Shown piece after piece: positions 4,839-9,335 of a DNA stretch of 9,335 nucleotides. The DNA comes from Chloroflexota bacterium (GTDB lineage Bacteria > Chloroflexota > Anaerolineae > UBA1429). The position numbers and the translations under genes are program-made. The stretch's first letter is position 1, and every line of letters begins with the position of its first letter. The stretch lies in NCBI GenBank assembly GCA_012513595.1, contig JAAZBY010000241.1, positions 1 to 9,335 on the forward strand, given 5' to 3'. The notes under the pieces are model-generated. The model saw only the letters and a list, made by a program, of their open reading frames with translations. It was not told the origin of the DNA and did no database searches.

Positions 4839-6881
4839 ATGAACCGCCTTACGCGACGCGACTTTGTCCGAGTGTCGACGTTGTTCGCGGCGGGAACGGT
4901 TGCAGCGGCCTGCCAGCCGACCGCTGCTCCCACGGCAACAGCTGTACCCGCTGCCCCGGCCGCGACTGCTGTCCCGACTGCGTTCAGTTCGCTAGCCTAC
5001 ACCGCCGTGCCGCAGCAGGCGGCGCCGACGGCGGCACCGGCCGCGGCCGCCAGGTTCGCCGAGGCTCCCATGTTAGCCGAGCGTGTGGCGAAAGGGACGA
5101 TTCCGCCAGTCGACGAGCGCCTGCCCGAGAACCCTTCCGTGTACCCGGTTCTCGAGATGAATGGCAAGTACGGCGGAGCGATGCGGCGCGCCTTCAGCGG
5201 CCCGCGCGATGGGGGCCCCAGCACCACGACCCATTTCAGCTTTTCTCACACGACATTTGAGTACAGCACGCGCCCGGACCTGTGCGAGTCCTGGGAGATG
5301 AGTGACGACGGCAAGGAGTTCACCATTCACCTGCGTAAGGGCACCAAGTGGTCGGACGGTGAGCCGTTTACGTCACAGGATTCGCTCTGGTGGTTCGAGT
5401 ACCAGATCAAGAACAAGGATATCACCCCCGGTCTGCCGCTGCGTTACCGCACGGGCACGCCGGCGATCCTCATGGAACTGACGGCGCCGGACGATTTCAC
5501 CATTCACACCAAGTTCGCCCACCCCTACCCGCTGTTCATGCACTGGCTGAACCTCAACGAGCCCTTTGTGCCGGCGCACTATATGAAGCAGTTCCACATC
5601 GATGCGGTCGAGGATAAGGATGCTCTGACGGCCAAGGTCAAGGAAGCAGGGTTCAACGCCTGGAACGAGTACTATGCCAACCGGAACGATTGGCGTGTAA
5701 ACCTTGATCGCCCGTCGGTGCGCCCCTGGGTGTCGCTAACCCTGGCATCCGACGAGCTCTGGATGCTGGAGCGCAACCCCTATTTTGCGGCCGTCGATTC
5801 GGACAACCAGCAACTCCCGTACTTTGACAAGGTCCAGTATCGTCAGTTCTCCAGCCCCGACGTCCTGTCCCTCTGGATCCTGAACGGCGAAATCGACATG
5901 CAGGGGCAACTCATCGATGTCGCCAACTATACGCTGTACAAAGAGGGTGAGGAAAAGGGCGACTACAAGGTCTTCAAGTGGATCACGCAGCTCGATGACA
6001 TGCTCTATGTGAACAACGACTGCAAGGACGAGCGACTGGCGGCACTTTTCCAGACGCGGGAAGTGCGCCAGGCCATCAGCGTGGCCATCGATCGCCAGAC
6101 GCTGATCGACCTGTGCTATGAGGGGCTAGCGGCGCCCACTAACGGCGGCCCGGCTCTGGTCTCGCCGGAATACCACGAGGCCTCCGCCTGGAAGTACGCC
6201 CAGTATGACCCGAAGATGGCGAACGAGCTGCTGGACAAGGCCGGCTACACCGAGAAGGACACCGAAGGCTTCCGCAAATGGAACGATGGCAGCGGTGAGA
6301 CGATCAGCTTCTTGATCGACATCTACTTTACCGGCGGCGCGCGCGACGCGGCGGAGATGACGGTCAAGTACCTCGCGGACGTCGGCCTCAAGTGCACTCT
6401 CAACGTGATGGACTCGGCGCTCTACAACGAGCGGGCCGCTGCCAACGAGTCGCAGGCGCAGTGGGAGTACGGCGGACACAAGCTGATGAACTTCTTCGTT
6501 CCGGAGTGGATCTACACCGCCGAGACGCCCGGCCGTAACTCGTTCGGTGGCTGGGCGCTCTGGAACCTGAACCACGAGGACCCCAACGGCCACGAGCCGC
6601 CCGAGGGGCACTTCCTGTGGACCGCCTGGGATCTGTACGAGAAGTGCAAGATGGCCCTGAATGACGAGGATCGCCTGGCCTATTTCCACGAGATGCTCGA
6701 TATCTGGGCGGAAGAGGTCTTTGCCATCGGCATCACCGGTGATAAAGTCGGCCCGGTGATCGTCAAGAACGGTTTCCGCAACATGGGGGATGGGTACCCC
6801 TTCGCGAACAACGTCGGCCACGAGGCGCTGTTGGGGACCTGCGTCTACTTCTGGGACGACCCGGAGAAGCACACCCTCTAG
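4839..6881 (+). CDS. Family 5 ABC transporter substrate-binding lipoprotein
   Basis: The protein has 680 residues and starts at ATG 4839, right after AAGGAGG (4829-4835); the spacing of 3 bases is short. The N-terminus is a twin-arginine lipoprotein signal: TRRDFV (5-10), a hydrophobic segment, then VAAAC with the lipidated Cys at 25. Residues 26-73 form an Ala/Pro/Thr-rich linker that tethers the domain to the membrane. The binding domain follows. SWEMSDDGKEFTIHLRKG and WSDGEPFTSQD (about 151-180) are the classic family 5 signature, VRQAISVAIDRQTLID (about 408-423) is the central 'RqAi..AiDR' motif, and ANELLDKAGY (about 459-468) is another. The family binds peptides, nickel or oligosaccharides outside the cell and hands them to a permease. 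The glycosidase downstream suggests an oligosaccharide. No permease or ATPase gene lies in the window, so its partner is unknown. It is longer than most family members (about 520-620). Confidence 0.95.
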   Translation: MNRLTRRDFVRVSTLFAAGTVAAACQPTAAPTATAVPAAPAATAVPTAFSSLAYTAVPQQAAPTAAPAAAARFAEAPMLAERVAKGTIPPVDERLPENPSVYPVLEMNGKYGGAMRRAFSGPRDGGPSTTTHFSFSHTTFEYSTRPDLCESWEMSDDGKEFTIHLRKGTKWSDGEPFTSQDSLWWFEYQIKNKDITPGLPLRYRTGTPAILMELTAPDDFTIHTKFAHPYPLFMHWLNLNEPFVPAHYMKQFHIDAVEDKDALTAKVKEAGFNAWNEYYANRNDWRVNLDRPSVRPWVSLTLASDELWMLERNPYFAAVDSDNQQLPYFDKVQYRQFSSPDVLSLWILNGEIDMQGQLIDVANYTLYKEGEEKGDYKVFKWITQLDDMLYVNNDCKDERLAALFQTREVRQAISVAIDRQTLIDLCYEGLAAPTNGGPALVSPEYHEASAWKYAQYDPKMANELLDKAGYTEKDTEGFRKWNDGSGETISFLIDIYFTGGARDAAEMTVKYLADVGLKCTLNVMDSALYNERAAANESQAQWEYGGHKLMNFFVPEWIYTAETPGRNSFGGWALWNLNHEDPNGHEPPEGHFLWTAWDLYEKCKMALNDEDRLAYFHEMLDIWAEEVFAIGITGDKVGPVIVKNGFRNMGDGYPFANNVGHEALLGTCVYFWDDPEKHTL

Positions 6882-6916
6882 TCCGCTCTCGTTACTGACC
6901 CGGCGCGTTTTTGCCC

Positions 6917-6951
6917 CACGGTGGCCGAGCAGATCCAGCTCGGCCACCGTG
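6917..6951 (+). terminator. Perfect 14-bp hairpin between the binding-protein and glycosidase genes
   Basis: CACGGTGGCCGAGC (6917-6930) pairs perfectly with GCTCGGCCACCGTG (6938-6951) around a 7-base loop. It begins 35 bases after the stop codon. No T-run follows; a T-run (6908-6912) lies before it instead. The ribosome binding site of the next gene starts 19 bases later. It may be a U-less or partial terminator, or a 3' stabiliser that raises binding-protein mRNA over downstream mRNA, as in many ABC operons. Confidence 0.65.
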
Positions 6952-6970
6952 CGATGGGCACCTGTTTTGT

Positions 6971-6977
6971 AAGGAGG
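6971..6977 (+). promoter_or_regulatory. Ribosome binding site deciding the glycosidase start
   Basis: AAGGAGG lies 6 bases before ATG 6984. It fixes the start there rather than at the in-frame GTG 6921, which sits inside the hairpin stem. Confidence 0.85.
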
Positions 6978-6983
6978 CACTGC

Positions 6984-8987
6984 ATGACGGACTGGTGGGA
7001 CGGCAAGGCCTTTCGCATGATCCAGACCAACCTGCGCGAGATCGACATGGTCGATATCGACGCGGCGCAGTACGTGGCGGACATGCAGTGGTTCAAGGCG
7101 AACGCCGTGCTGTTCAACATGGCAGGCATCATTGCTAGCTATCCGACGTCGCTGCCTTCTCACTTTCAGAGCCCCTTTCTGCAGGGCAGCAGTCTCGGCG
7201 AGATCATCGCGGCCTGCCACGCAGCCGATATCCGCATCCTGGCGCGTACCGACTTTTCCAAGGTGCGCCGCCCGGTCTATGAGGAGCACCCCGACTGGGC
7301 CTATCGCACCATCGAGGGCAGAGTCGTTGACTACAACGGGGATATCCACGCCTGCATCAACGGCGGGTATCAGCAGGAGTATGCGCTGGAGATCCTGCGC
7401 GAGCTCCTGACCAGTTATGACATCGACGGCATCTTTTTCAACATGGGCGGGTACCAGGTTCGCGACTACTCCGGGAACTATTTCGGCATCTGCCACTGTG
7501 ACAGCTGCAAACGGCGCTTTGCAGAGGAGACAGGCCTGCACCTGCCGGCCAAGGAAGACATGGCCGACCCGCTGTATCGCAAGTACACGCTGTTCAAACA
7601 GCGCACCTCAACTGAGCACCAGGCCAAGGTCTACGATTTCATACAGACGCTGCGCCCCGATATCGCGGTCTGCAACCATCTGCCGGCGCGCCGCGGGATC
7701 ATCCGACACGAGTCGAACACCGCGGTAGACCGTCCCCTGCCGCACTGGCAATACACGGCCTCAGCGTACACCAAGTGGGGCACGTCCTCTTACCCGGAGA
7801 TGCTTACCTCGCTGACCACGGTCGACTTTATCGATATCCCGTACCGGCATGTGGCCGTGTCGCCGGAACAGCAGCGCCTGCGCATGGCCCAGAACCTGGC
7901 CAACGGAGGCGCGCTGGACCTGTACCTGATTGGCCGGCTGGATAACCACGAGGACAAATCCGGCTTTGCGGGCATCCGTGACATGTTCCATTTCCAGGCG
8001 GCCCATGAGGATGTCTACGCGAAACTGCAGTCGCGAGCGGATGTGGCCCTAGTCACCGGCTCGGGTGGTAACGAGAACGAGTACCGCGGCTGGTACCGCT
8101 TCCTCACCGAAAGCCACTTCCTCTTCGACGCTCTCGACGTGGCACGCTTGCTCGACCTGCCGCTGGACCGCTACAAGGCCATCATCGTGCCCGACATGCA
8201 GCCGATCAGCGATGCCGTCGCGGCGCGGCTGGACGGCTGGGTGGCCGAGGGTGGCACGCTGATTGCCGTGGCACGGGCCGGCCACCGCTCCGATGATCTG
8301 GAGATGCGCACCATGCCGGCCTTTGCCAGCCTCGGGTTGCGCGGCTTGGGCACCGCGCGCGAGGACATGCGCTCCGCGATGTTCAAGATGGTCGACAAGA
8401 CGGGCTTTATGCGGTTCCCCGTGACCGACGTGCTGTACCTGGACGGGTTGTACATCTATGGCGACTATGCTGAGGATGTGCAGCCGCATTTGCGGCTGAT
8501 CCCGCCGCACATGTATGGCCCGCCGGAGCGCTGCTACTATACCCAGGTGACCGAGCATCCGGGCTTTACCGTGCGCAAGGTGGGGCGTGGCCAGGCTATC
8601 TATGTTCCCTGGCTGCCCGGAACGCTCTTCCACCGCCAGGGGCACACGAACTCGATCGATTTTGCCGCTGATTTGCTGGAGCATTTTGCTGGCCTGACGC
8701 CTGTGCGGGGCAACATTTCGCCGATGGTTGAGGTCACTCTGTACAGTCCGCAGGGGAGCAAGGATCAGCTGCTGCAGCTAGTGAACATTTCGGGGCACTT
8801 TGGCAACACCTTCTACGCGCCGGTGCCAATGGACGGCATGACCGTAGAGGTGCCGGTGGCAGCACCGCCTGCAGCGGTGACGAGCCTCGTATCGGGGGGT
8901 GCCTGCGCCTTCGGCTATGCCGAGGGGGTGCTCACAGTGCAGGTTCCGAGGCTGGAACTGTACCAGGCGCTGCACATCGCGTACTGA
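6984..8987 (+). CDS. Putative glycoside hydrolase (GHL6-like barrel plus beta-galactosidase-type trimerisation domain)
   Basis: The protein has 667 residues with no signal peptide, so it is probably cytoplasmic. Residues about 5-345 look like the TIM barrel of the hypothetical glycosyl hydrolase 6-like group: ILARTDFSKV (85-94), DWAYRTIEGRVVDYNG (104-119), DIDGIFFNMGGYQ (146-158), then the three-Cys motif CHCDSCKRRF (170-179). Residues about 351-560 resemble the amidotransferase-like trimerisation domain of GH42 beta-galactosidases, with the landmarks YKAIIVPDMQPISD (397-410) and LDGWVAEGGTLIA (416-428). The C-terminal 100 residues form a beta-rich tail like those of such enzymes. The likely role is hydrolysis of an imported oligosaccharide. 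The substrate and catalytic acids cannot be assigned; acidic candidates in the barrel include D146 and D148. It follows the binding-protein gene by 102 bases with no promoter seen between, so they form an operon. Confidence 0.8.
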   Translation: MTDWWDGKAFRMIQTNLREIDMVDIDAAQYVADMQWFKANAVLFNMAGIIASYPTSLPSHFQSPFLQGSSLGEIIAACHAADIRILARTDFSKVRRPVYEEHPDWAYRTIEGRVVDYNGDIHACINGGYQQEYALEILRELLTSYDIDGIFFNMGGYQVRDYSGNYFGICHCDSCKRRFAEETGLHLPAKEDMADPLYRKYTLFKQRTSTEHQAKVYDFIQTLRPDIAVCNHLPARRGIIRHESNTAVDRPLPHWQYTASAYTKWGTSSYPEMLTSLTTVDFIDIPYRHVAVSPEQQRLRMAQNLANGGALDLYLIGRLDNHEDKSGFAGIRDMFHFQAAHEDVYAKLQSRADVALVTGSGGNENEYRGWYRFLTESHFLFDALDVARLLDLPLDRYKAIIVPDMQPISDAVAARLDGWVAEGGTLIAVARAGHRSDDLEMRTMPAFASLGLRGLGTAREDMRSAMFKMVDKTGFMRFPVTDVLYLDGLYIYGDYAEDVQPHLRLIPPHMYGPPERCYYTQVTEHPGFTVRKVGRGQAIYVPWLPGTLFHRQGHTNSIDFAADLLEHFAGLTPVRGNISPMVEVTLYSPQGSKDQLLQLVNISGHFGNTFYAPVPMDGMTVEVPVAAPPAAVTSLVSGGACAFGYAEGVLTVQVPRLELYQALHIAY

Positions 8988-9335
8988 CGCAGTGCTTTGA
9001 GCATAGCAAGGGGCGCCGGCTGCCATAGTGCAGCCGACGCCCCTTGCTGATCCCGCCGTCGGAAGCCGTCATCCGGAGCGGCCCCCGCCCGCATTGCTTG
9101 CCCGCACCCGGCGCGCGCCGAGGCAGAGAGCGCGGAGAGGACGTCGACCGCCATGGCCCCGTCCGCGCGATGTGGTCCACCCGGGCGGGAGAAGAGAGCG
9201 GCGTCCGTCCATCACTCGGTCGTTTGGCCGAGCCGGTGCCCACCCCGACATCTATCACCGCCGGAGCCGCCTAAAGCGGCGAAGCAGGAAACGATGCTCG
9301 CTGAGCACTCGGGGGAGGTCGCCGGCAGCCCGACA
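8988..9335. other. 3' intergenic region with no convincing gene
   Basis: After the glycosidase stop there is a long hairpin (9005-9048), then about 290 bases in which open frames on both strands lack a ribosome binding site and any recognisable protein motif. A small hairpin GCCGC-CTAAA-GCGGC lies at 9266-9280. Confidence 0.6.
9005..9048 (+). terminator. 19-bp hairpin downstream of the glycosidase
   Basis: AGCAAGGGGCG-C-CGGCTGC (9005-9023) pairs with its complement at 9030-9048 around a 6-base CATAGT loop. There is one mismatch, C9016 opposite A9037. It starts 17 bases after the stop codon and is the likely end of the operon transcript, although no T-run follows. In minus-strand RNA the mismatch becomes a G-U pair, so the stem is continuous there; it may work in both directions. 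Confidence 0.7.

Noticed and set aside
6921..6983. In-frame GTG start for the glycosidase at 6921
   Set aside because: It lies inside the 14-bp hairpin stem and has no ribosome binding site, whereas ATG 6984 has AAGGAGG at 6-base spacing.
6126..7541. 471-codon open frame on the minus strand across the binding-protein/glycosidase junction
   Set aside because: It is antisense to two well-recognised genes and crosses their intergenic hairpin. Its Val/Asp/Arg-rich translation is typical of a shadow frame.
9294..9335. Possible gene start (ATG 9294) running off the window
   Set aside because: Only 14 codons are visible, with a weak AGGA upstream and no recognisable sequence; this is too little to support a gene.

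Overview
The window is GC-rich bacterial DNA. The organism is probably a member of the Chloroflexota or a similar soil or thermal lineage. This rests mainly on the extracellular solute-binding lipoprotein, which has a twin-arginine leader ending in Cys and then a long Ala/Pro/Thr linker, and on its pairing with carbohydrate-type enzymes. The lineage call is an inference; no 16S or other taxonomic marker is present.

Layout. Bases 1-159 hold the 3' end of a plus-strand gene resembling the C-terminal beta-propeller of an oligogalacturonate lyase/TolB-like protein. A 12-bp hairpin separates it from a uroporphyrinogen decarboxylase-superfamily gene (231-1394, plus) of the non-haem, sugar-cluster type. 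A short repeat-rich gap (1395-1626) follows. Next come two minus-strand genes: a cold shock protein (1627-1869) with a long, apparently highly structured leader and a near-consensus promoter, and a class V aminotransferase of the isopenicillin N epimerase-like type (2042-3265). Upstream of the aminotransferase lie a tRNA-Gly(CCC)-like element with a collapsed D arm (3367-3429, minus) and a near-consensus minus-strand promoter (3549-3577). The stretch 3578-4640 has no intact gene. Part of it (about 3838-4544, minus) looks like a decayed coding sequence broken by a frameshift.

From 4681 onward the plus strand carries a clear promoter, a 680-residue family 5 ABC substrate-binding lipoprotein (4839-6881), a perfect 14-bp intergenic hairpin, and a 667-residue cytoplasmic putative glycoside hydrolase with a beta-galactosidase-type trimerisation domain (6984-8987). 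A 19-bp hairpin follows. The last 290 bases hold no convincing gene.

How the genes fit together. The partial lyase-like gene, the URO-D-family gene, the binding protein and the putative glycosidase suggest uptake and cytoplasmic breakdown of an oligosaccharide, perhaps of plant origin. No permease, ATPase or dedicated regulator is visible in the window. The most interesting parts are RNA-level: the cold-shock leader, whose predicted 5' end pairs with a segment just upstream of the ribosome binding site and encloses two hairpins, and the tRNA-like element in the leader of the aminotransferase.
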